From assembly GCA_030340625.1 (NCBI GenBank), contig JAOPHQ010006613.1, forward strand, positions 1-64,000: 64,000 nt of DNA, read 5' to 3'. Shown piece after piece: positions 33,296 through 43,293 of this stretch. The position numbers were made by a program, and so were the translations under genes. This DNA is from Merluccius polli (taxonomy: Eukaryota > Chordata > Actinopteri > Gadiformes > Merlucciidae). Numbering within the stretch: position 1 is the first letter of the stretch; the number at the start of each line of letters is the position of its first letter. Below the pieces are notes generated by a model. That model saw only the letters and a list, made by a program, of their open reading frames with translations, did no database searches and was not told the DNA's origin.

Positions 33296-33748
33296 GGCCC
33301 TATATACAGGAAGCAATTGCATTTTTTGTAATGCAATGCAAAATGTATTAAAAATCAACAAAACATTTTTTAAGGCAGACCCTTAAATTCCCTTGAATAT
33401 CCAATATCCAAATTAAAACTAACTTTCCCCCGGTCAACCCGACCACACCTACCTCTCGGCCACTTAACTTCGCTTGGTCTTTCCATTAGAGGACAGCACT
33501 GAATGCGTTGCCCCTGGTTACCAGGAGTGTTGCATCTTTACCGTTTACAATGACGTTAGGTTGTTCGTTGAGCTGATCATTGGCGTAAGGCTGGTGAGAG
33601 CCACATAATCATCTGGTTGGGGTTGTTTGTGAGTGCTTTGATGCCACCTCCCATGGGTGTGCAGTAGTGCAGGGCTCTCAAGTTTTGAACACAGGCAAGA
33701 GTGACATTCCCCCCCGCCCCCCGGGTCCCGGCCCGCCGCCCCCCCCCC

Positions 33749-33990
33749 AGGGGTGGACTGGGAACAAAATTCGGCCCGGGCAATTTTGTCTTGGACTGGC
33801 GTTGGGGGTGCGCGATTGTTGACGGGGGGGGGGGCGGGGTGCGGCTCAGGGGTGGAGCCAGACCTTCTTTGTGTACATCCGGGGCTTAGCCCAAAGGGGG
33901 GGTCTGGGGTTTTTCCCCCAGAAAATTTTGAATTTCTAAGATGCGATTTCCTGCATTCTAGTCCATTTTAGGGTGACCTGCTGGACATTG
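33749..33990 (+). mobile_element. hAT-like fragment (CAGGGGTGGACTGGGAAC end)
   Basis: CAGGGGTGGACTGGGAACAA followed by TTCGGCCCGGGCAATTTT. The same sequence occurs in reverse complement at about 57838-57898, so this is a dispersed family; it is followed by GCGCGATTGTTGACG and a G run. Confidence 0.65.
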
Positions 33991-34119
33991 GCAAATCCTA
34001 AATCCCTTCTAATTCATAGCCTACATTTTCAGTTGCAGGGCTGCTCAAGACAATACTATTTAATGGAAAGAAACAATAACCAGAAAATCTACTAGAGATG
34101 TTTATGTAAACTACAATGG

Positions 34120-34235
34120 CAAAATTGAGGGGGGGGGGGGGGGTGCTGCGCAATTTATAGACGGGGTGGGGGGGGGGGTGGGGGCGTGCGCGATTGTTGA
34201 CGGGGGGGGGGGGGGGGGGGGGGGGGGTGCTGCGG
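34120..34235. repeat. G-run-rich tract
   Basis: Three long poly-G stretches separated by GTGCTGCGCAATTTATAGAC and GTGCGCGATTGTTGACG. Related units occur at 6966, 33812, 57765 and 62075. Confidence 0.85.
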
Positions 34236-34995
34236 CAGCGGCATATAAGTTATTTTTCAGCGTGAGAAATGGCATGTGTGGCGGGAGGGCGTGACAAAAG
34301 ACCGAAATGAGTGACTGTCACGCTCAATGCGTGACACTTGAGAGCCCTGGTAGTGTGTGTTTTGATATGATACCCTCTTATCGCCGGACCGGGCCCACCT
34401 CCTGCGGCCCACGATGCGAATGCCCCCCTTTCCACCTCTGCCTTGTGGATGACTGCCAGCCACTCGTCCATGTCCTCATCCTGAGCCACCTGTCCCCCGG
34501 TGGCCCCTGGTGTCCCAGCGGTAGCCAGCATCGCCGGTCCCCCGTCCCGGTACTCCGCTCTCTGTCTGCCCTTTGCTGGTCCTGCTGGGGCCAACAGGCT
34601 CGGCTCTCTCCAGGGCCTCTAGTGGAGCCTGTTGACGTCTCTTAGATTTCACTTCCTTCTTGCTATTTCTGAGGTCCTCCGCATGACTGGCGTGACCCAC
34701 GATGACCACGAGTCTGGCGCTTGGCCAACCACTGCAATGTGTCTTTATGTAGATAAGCGTTCATCCAACGCATCCAGCAGTGCGTGAGTTTTAGTCCTCG
34801 TACCGGGTCTGGTGTTGTTGTTGTCCGTTGGTACGGGCAGGCCTCCGTGTATCTGGACAACTTTCTCCAAAGCGATTGACCTCTCTTTCGCCCTTACGTT
34901 GTTCAGCCAGGCTCAGGTAGAGGCTGGGCAGCGGAGTGATGCTGGAGGTGGTGGTGGGACATTTCCTTTCCCTCTCTGACTCCAGCAACATTTTC
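34236..34995 (-). other. Unrecognised fragment with minus-strand open frames
   Basis: Minus-strand frames of 60-115 codons overlap across 34250-34991 (for example ...KAEVERGAFASWAAGGG and MLLESERERKCPTTTSS). Composition is coding-like (Arg/Gly/Pro-rich), but no family is recognised and frames change several times. It may be a decayed gag-like or host-derived piece inside repeat DNA. Confidence 0.2.
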
Positions 34996-35106
34996 TCTAA
35001 CTCCTTCTATGTTTCCAAATGAAAAACATTACCTCAGCAGGCCCCAGCACGTCAATATCTCCCCATTTATGTCCCATTGCAGATTCGTACACACTATTAA
35101 TAATAA

Positions 35107-35109
<3 letters not shown>

Positions 35110-35140
<31 letters not shown>
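35110..35140. repeat. (TA)n microsatellite
   Basis: About 15 TA units. Confidence 0.9.
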
Positions 35141-35145
<5 letters not shown>

Positions 35146-35387
35146 ACATCATACAATAGCAGATGTTTGTACACTTGACACATTGCAATCATTGATTTTG
35201 TGTGATTTAGTGCGGACATATACATCTTGGCCTCAGACATGTAACATATGAGGACAATATGAATGCTGGATTTTCAACTCAAACAGCAGCACCATCACTC
35301 ACCACAGAGCATGCAAAACCTCCCCTAATCATTTACAGCATCATGACTTTTTTGTGATCAATTTTTTAATTTATTTTTTCAATCATT

Positions 35388-35684
35388 ATTTACACCCATT
35401 GGAGGGGAAGCATCGTTACAGGCAAAAGGAAAGAGCAAAAGCAGAATGATTAGAGCATCCTTAGCAGTAACAAGAGCACAGTGAAATATTGCTTGTTGTG
35501 ATGCCTGCTCCTCCTCTCCTCCCGGCACTCCCTCGTTCCCTCCAACCCACCCAATCTGTCCCCACCCTCTAAACCTCAACATGATGAAATCAAAATGTTG
35601 AACAACTAAGAAAAAAAAAAGGTGGAGGAAAGAAGCTATGTATGAAAACACAACATAAAACAGAAGAAAAAAAAAGAAGGGTAA

Positions 35685-35770
<86 letters not shown>

Positions 35771-36745
35771 ACTCTCAACCCTTTCCCCTTGCCACCCAAT
35801 CTCATGAAAATAAATATATCTTTCGTACATAGAAGTATCAAATGAATACTGAATTCCTCCATCATATAATGATATCCACAGAAGTCACATAGGATATACA
35901 TAAAGTGTATGTATACATATTGAGTCAATATGTATGTACTGTATGTACAATATGTATTTATGTATATACAATATGTATGTACGTCATGAAGTCCAGGGTG
36001 AAGACGTCTATGTCCATAACAACCGGCTCCATTGTGTTGGGAGAAAAATCTCGGGCCTATTCTAAGCTAACAGCGGCGCAGACCCTATAGGTATCAGATC
36101 AAAAAATAAGGCGAAATAAAGAGAATTAAACTGAATTAAACTGAGTAGATTTATTCTTAATTAAACTTAATCAAAAGTCAACGAGTAAATACGTATAATA
36201 GCAAATACAGCGCTGGTGTCACAAAGAGCTTCGCCTCCTCAGAAGTTCTGCTGATTGTGAGCCCTGAGTCTCAGGTCCGTGGATATCTTATAGACTAAAG
36301 GACAGGTTCAGTAAAGGGGGATGACATCATGAGCGGGTGTACATGGATACTCTTTCATCAAAAAAAAGGGCAAGTTCTAGTTTGAAGTTAGATAGCAGGG
36401 CATATTTAATTGGCTTCCCCCGTCTTTCGTGGGGAGGCTGAGTCGCAGTGCCCATTATGACCGGGCCTCCCCAGATGTGTGAGGTTTGGGCCGCGTGACA
36501 TCACCAAGCGCGCTGATTTACATGGCACCTAGTCCCAAGAGAGTCTTATCTAGCTACTCCCCTGGGCATTTTGGTACATCTGTGTACGTGCAAGAATCTC
36601 TGTGAGGGGAGGGGGAGCATCTATAAATGTGACCTTGTTATATTTCTGGCTCCAAGTAACGGTTGGGCCTTTTGGTAACTTTATTTTTTTCAATAATTGG
36701 TTATTACATTGAACAGTTATTACGTTCCTCTTTGATAAAGCTTAT
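35388..36745 (+). repeat. Dispersed repeat copy A (paralogous to 58925-60140)
   Basis: TTTACACCCATTGGAGGGGA through CATAACAACCGGCTCCATT and GGTTATTACATTG matches 58925-60140 nearly base for base, same orientation. The copies differ by (CA)n length (about 42 units here at 35689-35769, about 11 there) and by one private insertion each: 36035-36695 here, 59393-60048 there. Identity of the repeat is unknown to me. Confidence 0.85.
36035..36695. mobile_element. 661-bp LTR-like insertion into copy A
   Basis: Absent from the paralogous copy at 58925-60140, where CCGGCTCCATTGGTTATTAC is continuous. ATTG flanks at 36031-36034 and 36696-36699. Starts TGTTGGGAGAAAAATC and carries TCTATAAATGTG near 36619. 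A solo LTR fits; no coding remains. Confidence 0.6.
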
Positions 36746-36759
36746 AGTTAGGGCTGGAT

Positions 36760-36834
36760 CAGGTGAGTCCTGAACCATCCCTTAGTTATGCTGCTATAGG
36801 CCTAGACTATCGGGGGATTTCCCATGGTGCACTG

Positions 36835-36893
<59 letters not shown>

Positions 36894-37122
36894 ACACATT
36901 CATGTCCCATTAATGCATGTTACTAAAACACTTCTTCCCCGGAGTTCTTGTGTTTTCTCGTCTCGCAGGTTCTCATGGATCCTGGTGGAGCCTCCATGGT
37001 CCTGCTTGACTGCCATTGCTAATATCAGTTACCAGTTATATACAGTTACTGTTGTTGCTGCTCGCTGTCCCCCATCATTGGTGCTGTCTTCATCATCATC
37101 ATGTTCATTAGTGTATTGATGT

Positions 37123-37190
<68 letters not shown>

Positions 37191-37437
37191 CCCAACTGGT
37201 CAAGGCAGATGACCACCCACCTAGAGCCGAAGGGTCTGTCCAAGGTTTCTGCCTTTTATCAGGCAGTTTTTCCTTGCCCCCGTGCCAAGTGCTTGCTCAT
37301 GGTGGTACTGTTGGGTCTCTGTAAATGTTATTAGGAGTTCGGTCTAGACCTGCTCCACTTGAAAAGTGCCCTGAGATAACTTCTGTTATGAATTGGCGCT
37401 ATACAAATAAAATTGAATTGAATTGAATTGAATATTA
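36760..37437 (+). mobile_element. LINE 3' untranslated region (L2/Rex1-like)
   Basis: GGGGGATTTCCCATGGTGCA, then two (CT)n tracts (36836-36888, 37122-37190), CTGCTCCACTTGAAAAGTGC and the 3' end GGCGCTATACAAATAAAATT followed by GAATT repeats, which is the typical tail of an abundant fish LINE. A second copy of this 3' end is split at 57640-58450. Confidence 0.75.
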
Positions 37438-37644
37438 CACTGCTGAGCGGCAGCGTATAATAAACCACAGCACCAAATGGTAAAGCACGCCCTTGAACGG
37501 TTACCAACAAAATATAAGTCATAATCAACATATATTCATATTGTGGGGCAATTCGCTCTCATAATGAAAACGAGGAGGCGGGGAGGTGGAGGAGCCACGT
37601 GACTGAAGTCTACCGAGTACGACAGCAGCTCGAGAGGTTTCCGT
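37438..37644 (+). promoter_or_regulatory. Upstream region of HVEM-like receptor copy 1, cut off from its 5' exon
   Basis: Matches 60893-61130, the region just upstream of receptor copy 2. It contains a CACGTG E-box (near 37596) but lacks the GAAA-type ISRE that copy 2 has at the same place. Insertions at 37645-41007 now separate it from the 5' UTR exon by about 3.4 kb. Confidence 0.65.
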
Positions 37645-37646
37645 TA

Positions 37647-38616
37647 CTGTGCGTTCACACCAAAAGCGCACAAAGAGGAATCCGCCTTGTCCACTCCACC
37701 TAAGTCGCTTTTGTCGCTTTTGCCCCCCTTCAGAATGTTCGTTCTTGCTTTTTTTTTAATTTAAAGGGCCCGCACGCCACACGCGCTAAACACCACCACG
37801 CAACTACTGCTGTAGCACAGCCCATTTACCGACACCGTTGATCACGGAAAGTTACTTGATGGAAAGTTACTTGATAAAGTCATTAAAAACAGAATTACTC
37901 CGATTGGCTGGAGAGTGTAGGTTAAAAAGTGTTTATTTACACCATCTTTTACACAAGACGTTGACGCTATGAAGACGCTATGGCCACGTTGCTTGGCAAC
38001 GCCTGCATACGGGAGATATTAAATAGTCTGCTTGACTTGTAAAAAATAAAAAGAACCTCACGATTTCAACATACATATTTTATTTCATTCTTTCGTAAGT
38101 GACCATGGTACTTCGCGGAAGCAAACCGTCCGACGCGAACGCCTCCGCGTCGTCCATTCATTTCTGTTAATGGACACCTCGTCGGGTTACTCCCCAATCT
38201 TATTTACGGAAATGATCATCCCAAATAAACACCGATTTTGCCAAATGTAATGTTGTCAAATCATAGAGGACATCATAGAGGTGTTCTGCTACGGCGGCGA
38301 TCAGCATTTCCAGCGACATCTTGGAACGAATGTTTGGTAGGAACTAAGTTACGCGGGTTGTTTTCTGGGACAGATCTGACCGAGGGACGACGGCAGAACG
38401 AGACATCCCCATTGGCTATCGTGGATTTTCCACCTTTCCCTCCTAGTCGCGTCATAGCTCATTTACATAAAGTTGGAGGATTTTTAACTTTTTTTATCCT
38501 CCTAATTAAGTCGCCTAGTCCACCCGAGTCCGCCTATTCCTCTTTTCCCTCTTTGTCCGCCTGGCGCCCAATACACAATGAATGACTTCCGGGATCATTT
38601 TCCTCTTTGTGCGCTT
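37647..38616. mobile_element. Element C of nested cluster (TA target site)
   Basis: Begins CTGTGCGTTCACACCAAAAG and ends CCTCTTTGTGCGCTT; the inner part of the ends is inverted (AAGCGCACAAAGAGGA). TA lies on both sides (37645-37646 and 38617-38618) and is the first dinucleotide of element B, so C appears to have landed in the left terminus of B. No transposase recognised. Confidence 0.55.
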
Positions 38617-38628
38617 TAGTGGTGTGCG

Positions 38629-40495
38629 TATGGGGTCAGAACAGTCTCATTAATAATGAATGCACAGAGAAGGATTCACAAATGTATTTTGTGATTTATA
38701 TATAAATTACTCTCTTCTCACAAATACATTTCAATGCACACACAAATGGATTTCGGCATGTATAAATGTAAAATAAATCCATAAACAAAAATAAGTTTCA
38801 CAAACACATTTCTGATCCACACACACAAATGTATCTTGTTTTAAATAAATGTAATATAAATCCATAAATATATTAATTACATATTTTCTTCAAAAATGTA
38901 TTTGAATGTTGTTACATTTATATACAAACTGTTAAACTTGAATTTACAAGACGTTTTTCATTTGTGAACTTGTTTGCATTTGTGTGTGAACTGGTCTGTA
39001 TTTATTTGTGGATTTGTGAGACTCCCCTGACACGGCTGGATTCACAAATGCATTTTTTTCACCAAGGAACTCTCTGTAGCCAATCAGATGCCGCCTTAGT
39101 TTTCAGCCAATCACATGACTACAATCCCACGAGGGGTACCTCAGCATGGCCAGCGCACAGCATTTTCTCTGCGCATTTTGCGTTACTGTTCGCTTTTGTC
39201 GCTCATAACGTACAATTCAATTTAGCAGACGCATGTAAAGGAGCCGTATGCTTTTAGTACATATCAAAGAGTGAACTCCACACACTTTGGCCATATTGCA
39301 GAGACGGTTGCTTGTTTGATAAACGATAGTCGCACATCCCTCGTAACTACGCCGTGAAGGTGAACCCTCTCGGACTCCGCTATTAACATGAACCGCTCCG
39401 CCGGAGGAGCCATCCACGCGCACCGGACACAGAATACAAACAAACATGTTTTCCATTTGCTTACTTTTAAATAATGTTGTGTGCAGGTATACGGTAAATA
39501 CGATTATTAAAAGTGTTCATGTCTCCTTCCTGGTCCAGAACCGCTTGGTCCATGCCGTTAATAGGCGGCCCGCTTCATGCGTGTGCTTGTAAAAATGATA
39601 TTTAAGCTGATTATTACGGTATTGTATTGGATCGGACAACAGCGGGTGCCCAGCCACAACCGCGATTAACTTTTCAGTCGACATTTTGATGTACAGTAGG
39701 AACCAAAAAAGTACAGTAGGAACCAAAGTGCCGGTGTTCCCTGGGATCCACGCAATCGATCGCTTCTGATGTGAACGCACAGAGTTCAGCCTCAACATGG
39801 CGTCTGGTAATGCCGATTCAAGTGTCACTTAAATCGTGATTGCCATTCCCAGACGCCATGTTGAGGCTGAACTCAAGTGGAAGAAAGCTCAAGTCCGGAT
39901 CTTTCTTTTTTTTATTTTACCGAAAAGTAACGCAAAATGCGCAGAGAAAATGCTGTGCTCTGGCCATGGTGAGGTACCCCTCGTTGGACTGCAGTCATGT
40001 GATTGGCTGAAAACTAAGGCGGCATCTGATTGGCTACAGGAAGTTCCTTGTTGAAAAAAATGCATTTGTGAATCCAGCCGTGTCAGGGGAGTCTCAAAAA
40101 TCCACAAATAAATACAGACCAGTTCACACACAAATGCAAACAAGTTCACAAATGAAAAGCGTCTTGTAAATTCAAGTTTAACAGTTTGTATATAAATGTA
40201 ACAACATCCAAATACATTTTTGATGAAAATTGCAAATATTTTTTTAAAATTCATATATTTATGGATTTATATTACATTTATTTTAAACAAGACACATTTG
40301 TGTGTGGATCAGAAATGTGTTTGTGAAACTTATTTTTGTTTATGGATTTATTTTACATTTATACATGCCGAAATCCATTTGTGTGTGCATTGAAATGTAT
40401 TTGTGAGAAGAGAGTAATTTATATATAAATCACAAAATACATTTGTGAATCCTTCTCTGTGCATTCATTATTAATGAGACTGTTCTGACCCCATA
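38629..40495. mobile_element. Element D: 1.87-kb foldback element with 6-bp target duplication TGTGCG
   Basis: Ends TATGGGGTCAGAACAGTCTC and its exact reverse complement. Arms of about 560 bp (38629-39190 and 39930-40495) are well matched; the loop of about 740 bp contains a smaller palindrome around ATGGCGTCTGG/CCAGACGCCAT (39798-39857). TGTGCG flanks at 38623-38628 and 40496-40501, inside the terminus of element B. Confidence 0.85.
39517..39828 (-). pseudogene. MADF-like N-terminal fragment inside element D
   Basis: MSTEKLIAVVAGHPLLSDPI, then QYRNNQLK, resembles the start of MADF (Myb/SANT-like) domains (xKLIxxVxxxPxLYDxxxxxYRN). The domain is lost after about 30 residues. MADF proteins are encoded by PIF/Harbinger transposons and by host genes, so this could be the relic of an accessory transposon protein or a captured host exon. 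Confidence 0.45.
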
Positions 40496-41019
40496 TGTGC
40501 GATACTGTATATTTTGGTATCGATCCGATACCAAGTAAATACGGGCCAGTATCGCCGATACCGATACCGATACTTTTTAATAAATAAGGTGGATGCATCA
40601 TTGAATTGATCAATCTCAATTAATTTTCATGACCTTAAGTGTTTTTTGTGATGTTTCCTTTTTTATTATTAAATAGTTAAAACCTAGGACAGAATGAGAA
40701 CAAAGTTTATAATTAAATAGAAAATGCTTTATTTTTTTTTAATAGTTTTTTGCTTTGCGTCACGTGACTCGCGTGACGGCGCAACATCTAAACACAAGAG
40801 GGGGAGGGGGAGCTAAGTGTACTCTGTGCTGACACCGGAGCAGCGAGTCCGGTGACCTGGCTGTTTCCTCTTTGCCGAAGCCGCAGCATTGCAAACAAGA
40901 GCGGAACTTAAAGTAAAGAATCGATCCCAACAGGCTAGTATCGATCCGATACCGATACCGACTTGGTATCGATACTATCGATATTTGGATCGATCCGCCC
41001 ACCACTAGTTTCCGTGGTT

Positions 41020-41196
41020 ACGCAGTTGTAGAAGTATAACCACCGCTTTAGTGTCGCGTCGAGGTTACAGCGGGAAGGACGTTATTTATAGATAATAAGA
41101 TAACAATAAGCTCGTTTTTATTAATGTCACCCGTTGGTTGTTTGGTTTAATCGATGATCTCTGGGCTTCACTTCATTACCATCGCTGGACCAGCAG
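41020..41196 (+). other. 5' UTR exon of HVEM-like receptor copy 1 (approximate start)
   Basis: Sequence from GCAGTTGTAGAAGTATAACC to GCTGGACCAGCAG is shared with copy 2 (61137-61314) and with the partial copy near 56400-56799; all end at CAGCAG followed by GTAAA. No long open frame. The upstream boundary is not visible. Confidence 0.6.
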
Positions 41197-41274
41197 GTAA
41201 AGTATTAGTTTCTCTTTCTAAACAGTACGTGTCTTTATTACCAATGTAACAGTTATGATGTTATGTTTTAGACA

Positions 41275-41345
41275 TTTCGGGCATTTAGCAGACGCGTTTG
41301 TCCAAAGCGACTTACAATAAGTACATTAGTTAGGAGACAGTGCAA
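41275..41345 (+). repeat. Widespread fish interspersed repeat (GCATTTAGCAGACGC type)
   Basis: GGGCATTTAGCAGACGCG then CCAAAGCGACTTACAATAAG, a very common teleost repeat motif. The same copy is present in receptor copy 2 at 61390-61448, so it predates the duplication. Confidence 0.75.
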
Positions 41346-41762
41346 CAGCAGACCGCTATCAGTGGAGTAAGGATTTCACTACAACGACTTTCAATCCCCA
41401 GTAGAGATCAAACAGATCCTCGCTGTCCGCCTGTTGAATGGTTTTCAGCGGAGAGACAGCAGCAGTCCCATATTTACAGCCATGTTCAGTAAATATTAAC
41501 GCATAATATGCATTGATTAATGTTGTGTTCTGTCATTTATATGTCTGCTAATGTATTAGCCTATTATTTACATTTATTTATATTATATTACTTACTTTAT
41601 ATCTCTAGGCGGAAATATCGTAAAGCAGAGCTACAGATGGCTGCGATACTATGTCAGCTACTGAGGACTATTGTTTTACTTTACATTTAACGTCAGCCTG
41701 TTGAAGTAAACGGCACTTGTTAAACACTCCACATTACCATTTACTACGTTGAGGACACTTAT

Positions 41763-41766
<4 letters not shown>

Positions 41767-41841
<75 letters not shown>
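41767..41841. repeat. (TA)n microsatellite
   Basis: About 37 TA units in the first intron of receptor copy 1; absent from copy 2. Confidence 0.95.
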
Positions 41842-41844
<3 letters not shown>

Positions 41845-41899
41845 CATTTCTGTCTTCTTGAAACGATTCAACATTAAATGGTTATACAGTCATTTCTGT

Positions 41900-42186
41900 C
41901 TTGCAGTACGCGGGGGGGGGGGGGGGGGGTTACATACTGCACGAGGTGGGCCCCCCCCCCCAATGTGGGGCCCCCCCCATGAGGGGGGCCCCCCATGTGG
42001 GCCCCCCCCCACGTATTGCACGATGGGGGGGGGCCCCCCATCGTGCAATACGTGGGGGGGTCCCCACATAGGGGGGGCCCCACATAGCCCCCCTATGTGG
42101 GGCCCCCCCTATGTGGGCCCCCCCCCACATTGGGGGGGGGCCCACCTCGTGCAGTATGTAACCCCCCCCCCCCCACGTACTGCAAG
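41900..42186. repeat. GC-rich nested palindrome
   Basis: CTTGCAGTACGCGGGG at the left pairs with CCCCACGTACTGCAAG at the right; inside are successive CCCCACATAGGGGG, GGGCCCACCTCGTGCA and CACGTATTGCACGATGGG blocks, each mirrored. The whole 287 bp is an almost perfect foldback made of G/C homopolymer steps. Not present in receptor copy 2. Confidence 0.9.
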
Positions 42187-42430
42187 ACATCCACCACCAC
42201 AGTACTGCTATGCTAAAATATTCAGTTTAGAAGGTGAGCTAGTGGGATACACTTCTAAACAGACATTTTAATGTTATATCCATTCATAACATTTTGTAAC
42301 GTGAGACGTATCGGTTTAATTGCACTGTAGTTAGGCTATTGTTTAGAGCAGAGTACTTTGCCTATTGTGTAGAAATATGGACCAAACGATGGCTCTACAG
42401 AGAGGAGTGCTGCTGCCCAACCGTCTCCTG

Positions 42431-42541
42431 TGCAGGTAGACACCTGGGCAGGTAGACACCTGGGCAGGTAGACACCTGGGCAGTTAGACACCTGTGCAGG
42501 TAGACACCTGCGCAGGTAGACACCTGGGCAGGTAGACACAC
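42431..42541. repeat. 15-bp minisatellite (CAGGTAGACACCTGGG)
   Basis: Seven imperfect units with CTGGG/CTGTG/CTGCG variants in intron 1 of receptor copy 1. Confidence 0.9.
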
Positions 42542-42940
42542 GGGACTCATACCAGTGATCGCGTCTTTAGTTCACTATGTCTCATCGCTAATTCAGAGTG
42601 TGAATATCTGTTGAATATCTAATATCTTTAACTTAAAAAACACTTTAAAACTAGATAACGTGCTATTGACATTATTTTAATACACCACCACAGTAGCGCT
42701 ATGCTGCTTTAAATGTTATTTTCATTGTTGATGTCGGGACATCCCTGGCGGGCGGACATCATTGTAAAACTTAGGGAAAAGGGTGAAAAATAGAAAAACG
42801 GTCTAACTCCACGATTCAACATTAAATGGTTATACAGTCTTTTTACATGTTTTCAGGAATGACTTTCTATAATGTGTTTAGAAACAAATCTCTTTAATAT
42901 GCTGTATTTAATAACTGCTGTTTCTTAAATCTCTCCCCAG

Positions 42941-43293
42941 ATATTTCAGACCTTCAAGAAATGTGGTGGCACCGCTTGGCAATGCTGATATGGCAGCCAA
43001 TGGATGGCGTGCTTGGCCCATAGATTTTAAATAATTAGACCAAAACAATAAACCTTACTTTGCCTTAAAGCACAACCACACAACACTGCTGCCATCAACA
43101 TCTGTTAAACAGTTTGATGGTTGAAGCTCGAATACAAACTGGACAGCCATGATGTTTTTCAATGTTCAATTCATGTTCATAATATATTTAGTTTTATTTC
43201 ATATGTATATCATTGGCAATGCTTTTGCACCAGCAAATTGTCGCCAGAGAGAATACAGAATAGGAGAAGACTGTTGCCCTACCTGTCCAGCTG
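42941..43293 (+). CDS. Receptor copy 1 exon 2: 5' UTR, start codon, signal peptide, first CRD half
   Basis: Acceptor CTCTCCCCAG. The first in-frame ATG pair is at 43149. The peptide MMFFNVQFMFIIYLVLFHMY continues to IIGNAFAPANC, a hydrophobic signal sequence likely cleaved near NAFA/PA, then the first TNFR module to CPTCPAG. Donor GTAAGA, phase 1. Confidence 0.85.

Larger units (their letters stand above)
31105..33390. repeat. Inverted repeat arms flanking 31.1-33.4 kb
   Basis: The left arm (31110-31190: TTACAAAAAATGCAATAGCT, CCAAGTGTGTTACAAAGTGC) is mirrored at 33255-33345. The material between includes the Tol2-like element, a (TA)n tract and a possible LTR, so the arms may be ends of an older element. 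Confidence 0.5.
38617..41007. mobile_element. Element B: hAT element with GTTTCCGT target duplication, itself interrupted
   Basis: The left end TAGTGGTGTGCG (continuing at 40502 as ATACTGTATATTTTGG) and the right end, reversed, TAGTGGTGGGCGGATCG form a hAT-type inverted repeat, with many GATCGATCC/GGTATCGATA motifs near the ends. GTTTCCGT is found at 37637-37644 and 41008-41015, bracketing B plus C. The empty site is seen in receptor copy 2 near 61128. Confidence 0.8.
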
